Origin: Nemophila menziesii
Taxonomy: Eukaryota > Streptophyta > Magnoliopsida > Boraginales > Hydrophyllaceae
Assembly: GCA_029959085.1 (NCBI GenBank)
Contig: JARWIR010000010.1
Location: 37,998,731-38,062,730 of the forward strand
Direction of reading: 5' to 3'
Length of the DNA stretch: 64,000 nt
Positions 30,846 to 42,524 of the stretch are shown piece by piece (position 1 is the first letter of the stretch; the number at the start of each line of letters is the position of its first letter). The notes below the pieces were generated by a model. The model ran no database searches and had not been told where the DNA came from. It worked only from the letters and a program-made list of their open reading frames with translations. A program made the translations under genes and the position numbers.

Positions 30846-31493
30846 TTTGGCATTATTTAGAGTGCTTCAAAAAACAGAAATTTGATTCAAGTTTATTAAC
30901 CATGTCCATGAACTTATAATAGTCTTCATCATTGTTCTTCTTTTGGACACATGAAGGGAACCGGTAGAAGAGGAAGATTCTCACTAACCACTAAGTCTTT
31001 ATTACATTTATTATCTGGTGCTTTCTCGACTTTATTGTTACTAACCACCGGTTCAACTACCTTTTCAACAACTACTTTAAACCCCTCTCGAAGTGGGATT
31101 TACTCTTTTTCTTTCTCGATCACTAAGGGAGGGGGTAGTTGTTTCCAACTCCTGAGCACAATTGCCTTATGGGCTTCGTTTATTCCCGTATATTTGGTAT
31201 TATTGAGTGTTGACCTTGAGGTCGGGATTGTAGATGATTGGTAATTTGTGAAACTTGACTTTCTATCATTTTCAGCGAAGCAGATAGCTCATCCATTCTT
31301 TTGTTATTCAACTTCCAATTCTCTCATGTCATCTTCATAAATGGATTAATTGTTTGTTTAAGCTCACTCGTGGATCCTTTTTTAGAATAAGAAGGGAGCG
31401 CTTGTTGGGTGAAAGTCACCTACCACATATGCATCATACTCAGGCTGTGGTGGAGCTTAATCTCCATTAGTCAGACCTCTTTGATAATAGTTT
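30846..31493 (-). pseudogene. Element F degraded gag-protease junction
   Basis: Short, frame-switching segments without a single clear domain lie between the gag and protease remnants. Some phrases resemble the coiled-coil linker of Athila gag. Plus-strand ORFs here are shadows. Confidence 0.4.
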
Positions 31494-32613
31494 TTAGGCC
31501 TCGATAAACATTTCCTTGAGGTCGTTGTAGATATGAGTTGCATTAATTAGCGACCCCGTGTGAATTTGATCGTTGGAAACCCATATATTTTTTATTTCCT
31601 TGACCATATCTTTGACCACACAAATGGTAGTTCTCTTGATTAAATGAAAAAAAATCGATTCCAGATTATTAGCACATTTTCCCCAACAATGATCGTTTAC
31701 CCCACAATTCAAACACACGTGCGTCTCTTTAACAACATTCGATTCATAACTTCTACCTTTTATTCCTTCCTTAACAACTAGAGCAATTCTCTTCAGTTGA
31801 TACAGTAAAACGGAAAATTTAGCATCCATGTATGTATCGGTATTTAATTGTAACGTGCCTCTAGTAGCTGTTGGAGTTGGAGCTCTCAATGATGGAGAAC
31901 TTATTTCATTCTCGACTATTTTTTCCATACTAATATTTACTTCATTTGGATCCAACGAGACAAAACCACCAACACGGAGATTCATGACTCTCATTCTTGA
32001 ACTCTTTTGTATATTCCCTTGTTTAACATCACTAACTATAGCTCGGGTGTGTATCCGTGTAATGGACACTTTGTCAATCATTCTTGATATCTCGCCCATT
32101 CCTCACTGAAACTCTCACCAGCTCCATGTAAGAAATTAGCGAGCTCCATTTGATCATTCAGTCTCATAATTTGAGGATAGAATCTATCAAGGAATTTAAC
32201 TTCAAGCTTGACTCAACTTGGTATAGCTAGAGGGTTGACGATCTAACCATTTACTCGCACTTTCAGTTAAGAAGAACTGAAACATGAAATAGTACATTTG
32301 ATTTCGTGTGACACCTTGAATAATGTAGGCGCCACATATATGCATAAGCTTTTGAAGGGAACGAAACATATATTGGTGTGTGGCTCCACTGCGTAGCTTG
32401 AGAATTGATTAAGCATACTCGAATCGGGCTTGAATCTAACGTTGAATTGCTAGAGGTCGAATCCCTAAGGGTTGCACTCAATATGGGCCCAAAATGCCTT
32501 GTTCTTGTTGTTGATTGTTCGAATATTCAGACTAGCTATCTATGAATATGAAAAAAGAAAAAGAAAAAAACCATGTGTAAAACATAACAACTAATTATAC
32601 TACACTAATATAG
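31494..32613 (-). pseudogene. Element F gag remnant with zinc knuckle
   Basis: A 201-codon open piece (32099-31494) contains CLNCGVNDHCWGKC, a CX2CX4HX4C knuckle (about 31680-31720). It is preceded by sequence corresponding to the retrotransposon gag domain, in several frames. The start region up to the primer site is too decayed to assign an ATG. Confidence 0.65.
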
Positions 32614-32631
32614 TCCCCGACAGTGGCGCCA
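32614..32631 (-). other. Primer-binding site of element F (tRNA-Asp type)
   Basis: On the minus strand TGGCGCCACTGTCGGGGA, seven bases from the LTR end at 32639. It is the same tRNA-Asp class as in A, B and D. Confidence 0.8.
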
Positions 32632-32638
32632 ATAACTT

Positions 32639-33369
32639 GTCGTTGTCATAGGTATGATAAATTAATCTAACAATCAACGCCCCTAGAGACCACTCCCTGC
32701 AAGTGCACGGGTTGTTCGCAAGTAATGAGTAAGTATAAAGACTGTTCTCCATAAATACTATGAGGTTAACTTACTATCATGTTTTTTAGAAAGCGTATAT
32801 AATTTAGTTGCTATTGATAAAAGTGAAAAATATTTGTTTTGGTTTATGATTAAATACTAAAGCGTGATTAAAAGTAAAATAAATTACGAATAAACTAAGA
32901 ATGCAATTAAACTGTCAAAGAGGTGAGAGTGTGAATATAGCTTAAGTTTCCAAATAATCTTCTATAGTGACAATGATTGATTATAGCTATAAGGGTGAAT
33001 TGGGAAGTTCGCATTAATCAGATTCTAATTTCCTTGTAACTCCCGACAGCGTAGCTTAGAAGGCTGACTAACAATCACTAGAGTACTCTTCCGAGGGAAT
33101 TATATGTGATGACTGGCGCTAGAGGTAATTATCCGACTAGTCAAGCCTGTCGGGATTACTAACATACACCAGACATATATGAATTCTCTCTGTTCCTTAA
33201 CCCCCCGTCAGGGCGATAGTCTAAGGTACTAAAGCGTTGTCTATATTTGATCAGGATATAAACAACTAATAAACTCAATTCATATGTAACATAAATAAAA
33301 TTCCCAATTCAATCAAATGGAAAATATTCCAAATAGCATAACAATCAGTCAAACATCACCTATGGTCCA
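32639..33369 (-). repeat. Element F LTR, first part
   Basis: In plus orientation it starts TGTCGTTGTCATAGG next to the primer site. It contains GTGCACGGG and several CCTGTCGGG/CCCGTCAGGG motifs like those in the other Athila-type LTRs. It is interrupted at 33370 by solo LTR K and continues from 35003 into the region of the MITE (35271-35461). Confidence 0.65.
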
Positions 33370-34997
33370 TGTTGGAATTATGCCCTAGCCCCAATCGTCT
33401 TGTAATGAATTGAACACAAGTGTTTACTGTACACGATAATTGTTATCACTACAGTACTGATTAAAGAAATTGTTTCCTTGAATCTATGGCAAGCTTTTAT
33501 GATTATGGTATTGATTTATGTAACATAAAGGCAGATCCTTGATTAAGTTACGAATTAGATATCATAAGGTGTTATGATAATGAGAATCTAGCTCATAGGA
33601 CTTAATCTAAATTTGTTCTTAATCGTAGGATCAGCGAGTTAGGACCTCAATGATCCAGTTAGATTAATATGTAGCTAACGAGTATTTATTGGATAAATAT
33701 CGGTAGTTCTCGTTTACCGAGTTAGGTACATAGATAATGCACATAGAGATGTGATTATCGAACCGACTAAAACTAGAGATTCCTAATGGTTAATTACCTT
33801 GAACTGTCAAGTAGGTTAATCTCTATAAGGAGTTTCATACTTGTAAATCCTTTGACCTGAGATCATCACTATGGTTGTGTATGTACTTGTTGTGTTTTGA
33901 TACTGGACTACTAGTGTGTCATAATGCTAGTCGAAAGGATATTGGACATAGCTAAGTATATATATATATACTCCTAGAGATGAGTCAAGATGGAATCTAT
34001 CAACTCTAGGTAAAGAGTTTGAGTTCTACGATGTCATAAGATTATAACGATTGTATCAAGTCCTTGGCCAAGGTGATAGAATGAATGAAGAAAGGTGTTT
34101 CTTAGGTCATTCGTCAATCGTTGATAATCGACGTGTAACGTAGTTGATTTTCTAAATGGGATTTGACAGTTGTACCATATCCCAGGATAATCCGGAGCTG
34201 TAAAGATAGACGGAATACGTGTATGATCCTTCGTCTGGTTCTATGTACAGAGTTACTTCACGTTATCCGGTCGTTGGGGAGTGTTGTTAGACGCCAACCT
34301 CGATTAGTAGTTAACTACTACCGGTTTAATGATGAACCCACGTAGTCGCACACTAACGAGTGCATTGATCTTGTTTCATGTTATTAATTGATTTTATTAT
34401 CGGATAATAGATATTAATTAATTATAATGAGACCAAATTGAGAAAAAAGAGAAAAAAAGGAGAAACATGATAGGTTCGTGGATCGAACCACGTACCTCTA
34501 GTAGTGTGAAATATATCACTAACCACTAGGCTAGTCAAGTCTTTTTGTATAATGTAAAAAGGTCCAAGTCCACTTCCGAAGTGGATAGTGGACCAAATTA
34601 TTAAGATAATTAATTTTCATTATACGTTCCTGACTTTTGACTTTTCACTTTCTACCTTTTCATATTCTCTTCTAGTGTTATTACAAATATAATGAGAAAT
34701 CATTATATGAAAATAACTTCTCATCAGTTTTCTTCCAAGAAAATTCCACAAGAAAGAAAAAGGTTTTTTGGTTTCCAAGTCAGAATTTTGATTCTGAAAG
34801 CAAGGATCAAAGCTCGGTGTGCAAAGCGTGGAGGCTTCAAACTTTTGAAGCTGGGGAATTCGCTCATACAACGTATTAAGGTATGTAATCGGATTTTCTT
34901 TGTTTTAAATCCTTAAATCGCAACTAGATGGTATATTAATTGCAATTTTGTTTCCGCCGAATTACATCTTGATATAATTGAGTTGCAATTTTCCTTC
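33370..34997 (+). mobile_element. Solo LTR K, Ty1/copia type
   Basis: It starts TGTTGGAATTATGCCC and ends TTTCCTTCA, forms typical of plant copia LTRs. It is flanked by a perfect 5-bp duplication GTCCA (33365-33369, 34998-35002). No partner LTR or internal region is present, so it is a solo LTR of 1,628 bp left by LTR-LTR recombination. It contains a tRNA-like segment (34470-34540). Short ORFs inside are not genes. Confidence 0.88.
34470..34540 (-). other. tRNA-like segment (pol III A- and B-box-like) inside solo LTR K
   Basis: On the minus strand TAGCCTAGTGGTTAGTGA resembles an A box and GGTTCGATCC (34480-34489) a B box, with a T-arm-like CGTGG/CCACG stem. A normal cloverleaf does not close, so it is not a functional tRNA gene. 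It may be captured tRNA or SINE head. Confidence 0.45.
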
Positions 34998-35002
34998 AGT
35001 CC

Positions 35003-35262
35003 ATATATTAAAAAAACTCAAGCTATTAAGAATGAGTTCCTAACGAAAAAAATAAAATCAAAGGAAAAAGTAATAGAATAATTTTTAGGACAAGAAAATT
35101 ATATTAATTTACCCTAAGATCGATAGTGGAATGGTGTAGAAGTGGTGCAGTAGGGCTCCAAATTCTATCTCCCCTTTCTTCTGACATACTCCTTTCTCTC
35201 TCTACTGAATAAAATTGATGTGGAATGACTGGGACTAATGGTAACCCTTTTTAAAAGTTAAT
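35003..35262 (-). repeat. Element F LTR, second part
   Basis: This continues the LTR after the GTCCA duplication. A pyrimidine-rich stretch (CTCCCCTTTCTTC, CTTTCTCTCTCT) corresponds to similar text in the B and C LTRs. The outer end was not found. Confidence 0.45.
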
Positions 35263-35270
35263 TTTTGATA

Positions 35271-35461
35271 GAGTAATGATATATGTCACCCCTTTTCGTG
35301 TCACCATTTTATCACCCTTCTATATATACGTTTTAATTTCCTTGGATAGCAGATAGAGAAAAATTAAATAGGATAGAGAAATTTATTCATTGGTACATGT
35401 AGGCATACACCTGGGAGGTGATAAAAGGGTGATACAAAAAGGGTGACAAATATCATTACTC
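35271..35461. mobile_element. 191-bp MITE, probably Mutator-type
   Basis: The ends GAGTAATGATATATGTCACC and, inverted, GAGTAATGATATTTGTCACC form terminal inverted repeats that stay similar for about 48 bp. It is flanked by a perfect 9-bp direct repeat TTTTTGATA (35262-35270, 35462-35470). A 9-bp duplication points to Mutator-like transposase; an 8-bp reading would suit hAT. It has no coding capacity. Confidence 0.85.
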
Positions 35462-35482
35462 TTTTTGATATATACATGTCAT

Positions 35483-35670
35483 TAATGAAGAAGAGAGAAT
35501 TTGTGTATTTTATTATATGTGTTAATGTATTGTTTATCAAGTGTATTTATAGAGTTACAAGGAGATGAGAGAGAGGACTACTACATACACAATACATATA
35601 TAAAACGACCTAACTACTTTTGTCTTCTAGTGTAACTATATTTGTATGAACTTTTGTGTGTTTCTTATCA
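35483..35670 (-). repeat. Element G 3' LTR
   Basis: In plus orientation TAATGAAGAAGAG...CTTATCA. It matches 39792-39978 with scattered differences. The adjacent GTCAT duplication fixes the end. Confidence 0.85.
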
Positions 35671-37120
35671 TCCTCCCCTTAGGCTGATTACCGTGAGCAT
35701 GAGGAGCTTAGAAATGAGAAAGGAGAATATAGCATCAGGTAGTCCTTTTGTGAGAAGATCAGCAAGCTCCAGATGAGAAAGCACATGAACAAGTTTAAGA
35801 AGTTTAGCAGTTACTTTTTCACGTAAAAAATGAAAGTCAATGTGGCGCGTTCTTGAGTGAAACACAGGATTAGAAGCCAGCGCAATAGCAGACAAGTTGT
35901 CACACGCAAGAGTAGGCGTTTCAACATGAAGATTTAAGCTCTTTAGGAGAAATTTAAGCCACTTAATCTCAGCTGAAACATAGGCCATATCTCAATATTC
36001 AGCTTCAGTAGAAGATCTCGAGACTATGGATTGCTTTTTAGTGCCCCAAGATAGAAGATTTGATCATATAAAGATGCAATAACCGGTGGTTGATCTTTTA
36101 TCAAGTGAATCACTAGCCCAATCAGATTCATAATAGGCTTTTAGATTAAGAGTAGACTTTGTAAATGATAGACCATATGAAATAGTTCCTTTAACATAGC
36201 GAACTAATCTTTTTACTGATTCATATTCCAAGTTACGTGGCTTGTGCATATATTGACATAATTGATTTACTACAAACGCTATATTTGGTCGAGAAATCGT
36301 GAGATATTGAAGTGAACCAATGAGACTTCGAAACAAGAATGAATTCTCAAACGAAAATAAATCTTATGCATAGAAGGAACAATGTATTTGTTCAAAGTTT
36401 GGGTTGAAGAAGCAAACCAGCTTTAGACAAAATAGTTTGTGCATAAGTTGATTGATGAAAAACAAAACCAGAAGATGATCTTGTAATATCCAAACCAAGA
36501 AAGTATAGATAGAGCCAAGATCCTTCATGGAGGTACGCGTTCTTAAAGCATCAATAATGGTTGAAATGATGCTCGAATTAGCTCCAGTGATTAAGATATC
36601 ATCCACGTATACGAGAATGACCTGTTAAAGTATCATGAGAACCTCACACAAATATTGAGGTATCTGCAGCACTAACAACAAATTTGTTATTTAATAAAAA
36701 AGACGTAAGGAGCTGGTACCATGCACGTGGCGCCTGCTTCAATCCATAGAGCGAACGATTTAGTTTACACACGTAAGTGTGGTGTAAAGGATCAACAAGT
36801 ATAATAGGTTGAGACATATAAACCTCCTCAGATAAAGAGGCATGCAGAAAAGCATTTGAGACATCAAGTTATCGTATGTCCCAATCATAGATAGCTGCAA
36901 GAGAAATAATTAAACGAACGATTTGGTGTTTAACAATAGGGCTAAATGCTTCTGCATAATCAAAACCATATTTCTATAATAATCCACGAGCAATAAGACG
37001 TGCTTTATAATGGGAAATAGAGCCATCAATATTTTTCTTGATGCGATAAATCCATTTACATGTAATTGGTGACCTGGTGCAAGGAGGAGGCACCATGTCC
37101 CAAGTATGCTGACTTAAAAG
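35671..37120 (-). pseudogene. Element G reverse transcriptase and RNase H remnants
   Basis: From the C-terminus backwards: SAIALASNP, SRTRHIDFHF and ADLLTKGLP (RNase H end, 35988-35668); RSLIGSLQYLT and KGTISYGL (36336-36064); VDDILITGA, the RT YVDD region near 36590-36606. Further upstream are short frame-switching segments of the RT fingers, including a region corresponding to 'GLKQAPRAW'. No frame is long enough to function. Confidence 0.85.
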
Positions 37121-38151
37121 GGAATTATATTACTCATGCATTGAAAGTTGCCAACAAGGATATTTAGAAGCTTCTTTGAAAGAATTTGTTTCAAAAGTTA
37201 AAGGAGACACAAAGAGAGTTTGACATTTATATGTAGGTTTTAAAGAACCAGTTTGAAGTCTAGTGACCATATGGTGTTTAGGAGGATTACGAGGAGGAGA
37301 AGGGGAATTATTAGGTAGGGAATAAGTTGGTGATGGAGGAGGTGAATTAGCTGTATTTGTATCTGAAAAAGAGCCAAAAGGTTGAGTAAGTGAGTGAGTA
37401 TTTATAGATGAGGAAAACAAATCACGAAAAGAAGATGAGTATTGTCTATTGTAGGATTAGTATGTGAAGTGTAGGGTTTAAAAGGAAAGGAATATTCATC
37501 AAATAAAACATGTCTTGAAATATATAACTTGTGTGAGGTAAGGGACAAGCATTTGTAACCTTTAAAGAAGTTACAATAGCCTAAGAAAACACAAGGTTCC
37601 GATTTGGGTGATAGTTTATGAGATGCATAAGGTTTAAGCCATGGGTAGCACAAACACCCAAAAAATTTGAGGTGAAAAAGTGTGGAAACTTGAAATAATG
37701 TATGAAAAGGGATGGAATTTGATAAAACGGGAGTATAGAGAAGATTTATTAAATAGACAGTTGTAGATAAGGCATCAATTTAATGTTTAGTGGGGGAGAG
37801 AGGCATGCTTTAAGAGTGTCATAGTGGTTTCAATTAGGTTTATGTGTTTCCTTTCTGAAATACCATTTTGTTCAGGAGTGTGAGGGCAGCTAGTTTGATG
37901 AATAAGACCACAAGGCTGAGAGAATGACGTAAACTCGTGACTTAAATACCCCCTCCATTAACTTTAATCTTAGCACCAAACTGAGTCAAAACCATGGAAT
38001 AAAAAGACTTAAACATAGAGAAGACATCAGACTTAAGTTTAAGTGGATACACACAAGAGAAATGAGAGAAATCATCCATAAAAATAACATAATATTTGAC
38101 TAAAGAAGTTGAATGAACTGGAGATGGACCCCAACCATCACTATGTATCAA
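37121..38151 (-). pseudogene. Element G integrase remnant
   Basis: Reads HSDGWGPSPVHS and YYVIFMDDFSHF (first catalytic Asp region, 38151-37942), then decayed sequence near a PEQNG-type motif (about 37870). Next comes CYPWLKPYASHKL ... CVFLGYCNF (37653-37402) and a Pro/Ser-rich linker (37420-37130). There are several stops and frame changes. Confidence 0.8.
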
Positions 38152-39791
38152 ATAAAATGGTTTGAGACTACACGTTACAGAATTAGAAAAGGGAAGTTAT
38201 TTAGACACTGCACAATCTACACACTTTACACCAAAGTAATCTAATCTAGTATTAAGAAGACTATATCTAAGATGAAGCATAATTTGATGGATTTCCAAGT
38301 CTAAAATCCCAAAGTTGAGCAAGATACCTAGTTGAAGTTGAGGAAACACACTTAAATTGTGATGACTGAGAAGAGTGAGAAGACTTCAACTGACTACCTA
38401 GTGGAAGAGAATACAAACCTCCCTCATAAAGGCCCCTGAAACAATAGAGCATGAGAGTGAGCATCATATATTGACACTAAATTAGATGTGAAAGTAATGA
38501 CACAATTATTATCAGAGTTAAATCTTGATATGGAGAGTAAATGTGAAGTGATTTGGGCACATGTAGGATCGAATTCAAATGGAAGGTAGAAGAAGAGGTG
38601 GAAAACTTACTATTACCAATGTTAGCAATATGCAAAGCACTACCAGTACCAAAGCTCAAGATCATAACCAGATGATGAAGACGATTGAGATGAAGAAGAT
38701 ACCTAAGCTAAATAGAATACTTGAGCTGCTAAGGCCATACGCTGAGCGCGAGGTGAAGTAAATGTTTCAAAATCTCCTCTATGCCAACAACCATGTGCTG
38801 AATGACCAAATCGAGCACATATTTGACAAGTGGGTACATAATTAGTGAACGTATATGATGGAGGAGCAGAGGGTTGACCCAAAATTGAACTCGAAACCAC
38901 GTGATCGACCTCTTCCACGACCACGATAGCCATTGCTAGTAGCACGAACACAATTATTATAGCTGGGTGGTGAAGACGACATAGTGTTGGTAAATAATGC
39001 AGTATGATTTGACAAAATATCACATGGATCCGCCATTTTCATGTGTAGCTCCTCTGAAACAAGCAAACTACCAAGCGAATGTAATCTTACAGTGGATGAT
39101 TGAGTATTGAAGATATGAATGTTGAATTTGAATTGATTATACTCTGATAGTAGAACACGAAATGTGTATATAATCACATCTTCAAGAGGTAAGGAAGACG
39201 TTGTAGTCTCCAATCCATCGCACAACTCTTGAATTTCTCCTAGGTAAGCATTCATAGGTCGGTCTCACTTTTAAATATTACATAGTTTCACTTTTAATTG
39301 ATGAATGTGTGTTCTACACTGAGACACAAAATTTCTCCGAGCTTGTGCCAAACATCAAAAGCATGAGAAAGTTTGACTACTTGAGATAAAATCGATGAAA
39401 TTACAGAAACTAATAGCGAGACCTTCAATTGTTGATCCTCAATTAACCAAGTGGAGAAGCCAGGATCCGTTGAGGCGGGCTACAGAGTGGTACCATTAAC
39501 GTGACTGAGGTAACCATGAGCCTCGAGTATAGCCTCAAGCTTAGCTCTCCATAAGACATAATTTGTTAAGTCTAACTTGACTTGGACTAAACTGGACAAG
39601 GTTTGAAGAAGAAGAAAAAGTCCAAAAAGAATTGTTGTACTCGAATTTTATATGATGTGAAGAAGATGAAGAAGAATGAAAGCGGAAGTAGATCGGAGAC
39701 GGGGAAGAAGCAATTTTGAGAAAAAAATTCTTAAGCCAGTTTTGGCTGAAAAAATGCTTCATGTTTAAGAAACCCCTTATCTCTAATACCA
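38152..39791 (-). pseudogene. Element G gag and protease remnants
   Basis: The gag UBN2-type region includes LEDVIIYTFRVLLSEYNQF (39255-38842). A CCHC knuckle CQICARFGHSAHGC lies at about 38789-38830. Downstream, SALHIANIGNSKF and LHVPKSLH are the protease-linker region, and WDFRLGNPSNYASS the GAG-pre-integrase end. Multiple shifts break it. The start lies near the primer site at 39781-39791 (minus-strand TGGTATTAGAG, a variant of the tRNA-Met site). Confidence 0.8.
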
Positions 39792-39978
39792 TAATGAAGA
39801 TGAGAGAATTTGTGTATTTTATCATATATGTTAAGTATTGTTTATCATGTGTAGTTATAGAGTTACAAGGAGATGAAAGAGAGGAATAATACATACACAA
39901 TACATATATAAAACAACCTAACTACTTTTGTCTTCTAGTGTAGCTGTATTTTTATCACACTTTGTGTGTTGCTTATCA
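39792..39978 (-). repeat. Element G 5' LTR
   Basis: In plus orientation TAATGAAGATGAG...CTTATCA. It abuts the primer site on the left and the GTCAT duplication on the right. Confidence 0.85.
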
Positions 39979-39983
39979 GTCAT

Positions 39984-41383
39984 GTCACGATTTTGGTGTT
40001 GTGAGACCCTTTTAAATGACTTAAGTCAACCCAAAAACGGTTTACTGAAGGTAGGACTAGATTGAGCCATGGTAGTTGCAACTTTAATAACCTTTTCATC
40101 TTAGCTCCAAATCACAATCTGACAACTGTCACGCGCTCCTAACTTCAATTAATACCACAAAAACGAATAGATCTCTCAGAATCTTTGTCAATTACACGTG
40201 GTGACTCTCTTAAGTTGATCAAGTTTTGTTGGTAAACTCTCTAGCTTTACAAAGTGGATTTTTGGTCCTTTTAAGCCTTGACTTGGGTTTGATCCTGGTC
40301 TCAGGGTCTCGTATCATGTATATACCTAAGAGTTGTACACTTAACATATATATTACACACAAATAACTCTAAAAGTAGCAAGTATCTAAAACCGTAATAA
40401 AATGTGAAAATATCTAAAACATAGGGAATAATCTATCAAAAAATATAAATACTTTCAAAAATTATGTCTCGTGAATATATTAATCTATCACATAAAATGC
40501 GATATCAGTCTACAAACCCCGCATCACATGAAACAGATCGGTGGCACACTTCTTCTCATTACTTTCACTTCTTTAGTATCCTATCACACGCACGTCCCAC
40601 TTTTTTGGATGCTAATTTACATAATTATCTTAACCATTCCATCTACCTAAATTTCTTCTCCATATACTTTCATCCTTACAGACTTCAACTCTAGTTTCAA
40701 CTAATCCAACAAAGACGAATCCCCAATTATTTATTGGTTTCAAAGAATCAACTTAATTACTAGGATTATTAATCCATCTTAAGTTTAAATTATCAATTAG
40801 TTGTTCATGGAGAGTTCCCCTTCCTCTCATTTCTCACATCCTAAAAATTACCCTACATCTCAACTATCATAGCCTGTAATAGTATTTGGGGAAATAGAGA
40901 CACCTGATTTAATGGGTACAACACTATCATATTCCTCATCTATATCCGTACCTTTATCCATACTTGTACATCTCTTTTATCCTTATCGTTTGACCTTAGC
41001 TTCCCTTTCTCTCTCACTTATTTTGTAATATGAATACCTTATTTAACTTGAGAAATATATTACTCCTTGAGATTTTCGCACCTTATGGTGTCATGAAATT
41101 AATAATTTGTGCACACTCGAGGTCTCCAATAGTAATCCACCTGAATAAAAAAACACCTTATTCAAGCCTTAAATCCATACCCACCATTTTCACCATTTTT
41201 TTGGCATGTTCACCTCACTAGACACCTTGCAAAATTTAATTCAAGCACCAAGCCTTATCACTTCATCCATATAAATGGGGGTGTACCACTCCAGTTGAAA
41301 TATAGATAAGTAGAACACTTGGAATATCCAAAAATTTCACCCATAGTAGTATTTCTACACTACAAACTTCCCAAACTACATAT
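39984..41383. other. AT-rich spacer, nothing recognised
   Basis: No ORF with a recognisable domain, no LTR ends and no internal repeats found. Could be older mobile-element debris or true intergenic DNA. Confidence 0.5.
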
Positions 41384-42334
41384 AAACCATTATAAATGAA
41401 TATTTTTGGCACTAGAAAAAAATATTCGTTTAACGAGATTATTCATTTATCGATAAATGCAGCTCGAGGAATCCCTGTATCAAATAGAACCGAATTTTTA
41501 GTCATTCATATAGTATTTTTGCACATTTTATATTCTTGTATGAATAATTACTTTACATATTGTAATGTACAAATGTACCTACTAGGTAAAAATTTCATTT
41601 CAAGAGATTTTATATAATATATATGTATATTGGAAATTGGAGATATTATATTCGTAATGCATGTAAAGAAAACAACAATTGCAAATTGTTTCCGACATTG
41701 CAAGATACGATCTGAAAAACTCGATGTCCCTGAAGCAAAAGTTGATAATTAAAAGAAGATATCAAAGGATTAACTGATGTCATTTCTAAGTTACACTATA
41801 GAAATGTGATGGACGTCGAATATCTTTTGAACTATCATAACGAGAAGGATGTCGTTATGGAATTGACTACCGACGATGAAATTATTGAGTCTGTACAGAA
41901 TGATGAGAATGATCTAGAACCAAATGATTGTAGCATCAAACCAAATGTGTCATCAAAAGAAGTATATCAAGCATTAATCACCTTACAAAACTACTTTCTA
42001 TAACACGAGCAATATACTCCTGAAGATTTGTTTGCGCTAAGAAAAATCAAGGATGGTTTTGGTGGAAAAAAAAGCAAAAAAAAAAAAAAAAAAAACTCTA
42101 GACTCATTTTTTATAAAAGAATGACTTATTGTATGAACATTGTTGATTGAAAAAAAATATTTTTTAATATATACTTTAATATATTTTTTAATATATATAT
42201 ATATATTGTATGAACATCATAATAATGAATTGTCATGATTATTCATTTATATTTACATAAGGTCTTTTAGGATTTCTAGAAAATTATTAATTAATGCATT
42301 TAGCGAGGTTATTAATTTATCGAGGTTTAACTTT
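41384..42334 (+). mobile_element. Pogo/Tigger-like DNA transposon remnant
   Basis: The right end, read inverted, is AGTTAAACCTCGATAAATTA, close to the terminal repeats of plant pogo-like (Lemi1-type) elements. The left end (about 41384) has a poorer match, TAAACCATTATAAATGAAT. Between them, two frames resemble the C-terminus of plant Tigger-like DDE transposases: MHVKKTTIANCFRHCKI (about 41655-41705) and a 65-codon acidic piece (41806-42003) with TTDDEIIESVQNDEND. The catalytic core is missing, so this is an internally deleted copy. Confidence 0.55.
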
Positions 42335-42519
42335 AGATAAATGGATGCCACTTTATTAAGATCAGTGGAAGGCTATTCATATGCCACACTTTCTCAAGAA
42401 CCTTAAGCCACGTACCCCAAGAACTAAATAAACATGCTTTTACCATTGAATTTTATGTCAATAAAACCCAAATTTCTTCACTCATTGTATCTCATGGCCT
42501 TAGCTTCATAAAATGGTGA
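42335..42519. other. Short spacer before element B
   Basis: No feature. Element B starts at 42525 after GGCTT (42520-42524). Confidence 0.5.
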
Positions 42520-42524
42520 GGCTT

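Larger units (their letters stand above)
29576..35262 (-). mobile_element. Element F: truncated Athila-type Ty3/gypsy element
   Basis: On the minus strand it has an LTR, a tRNA-Asp-type primer site, and remnants of gag, protease and the start of RT, then breaks off at about 29575. There is no second LTR. All coding parts have stops or frameshifts. The LTR is split by copia solo LTR K (33370-34997) and also holds the MITE (35271-35461); its far end was not located. Confidence 0.75.
35483..39978 (-). mobile_element. Element G: decayed Ty1/copia element with short non-canonical LTRs
   Basis: LTRs of 188 and 187 bp (35483-35670, 39792-39978) flank a degraded gag-pol. A perfect duplication GTCAT lies at 35478-35482 and 39979-39983. 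Read on the minus strand the LTR runs TGATAAG...CTTCATTA, so its termini are TG...TA, and the primer site follows at once. Short LTRs and the CYPWLKPYASHKL... integrase tail suggest the Ale/Retrofit lineage. Many stops and frameshifts make it inactive. Confidence 0.88.
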
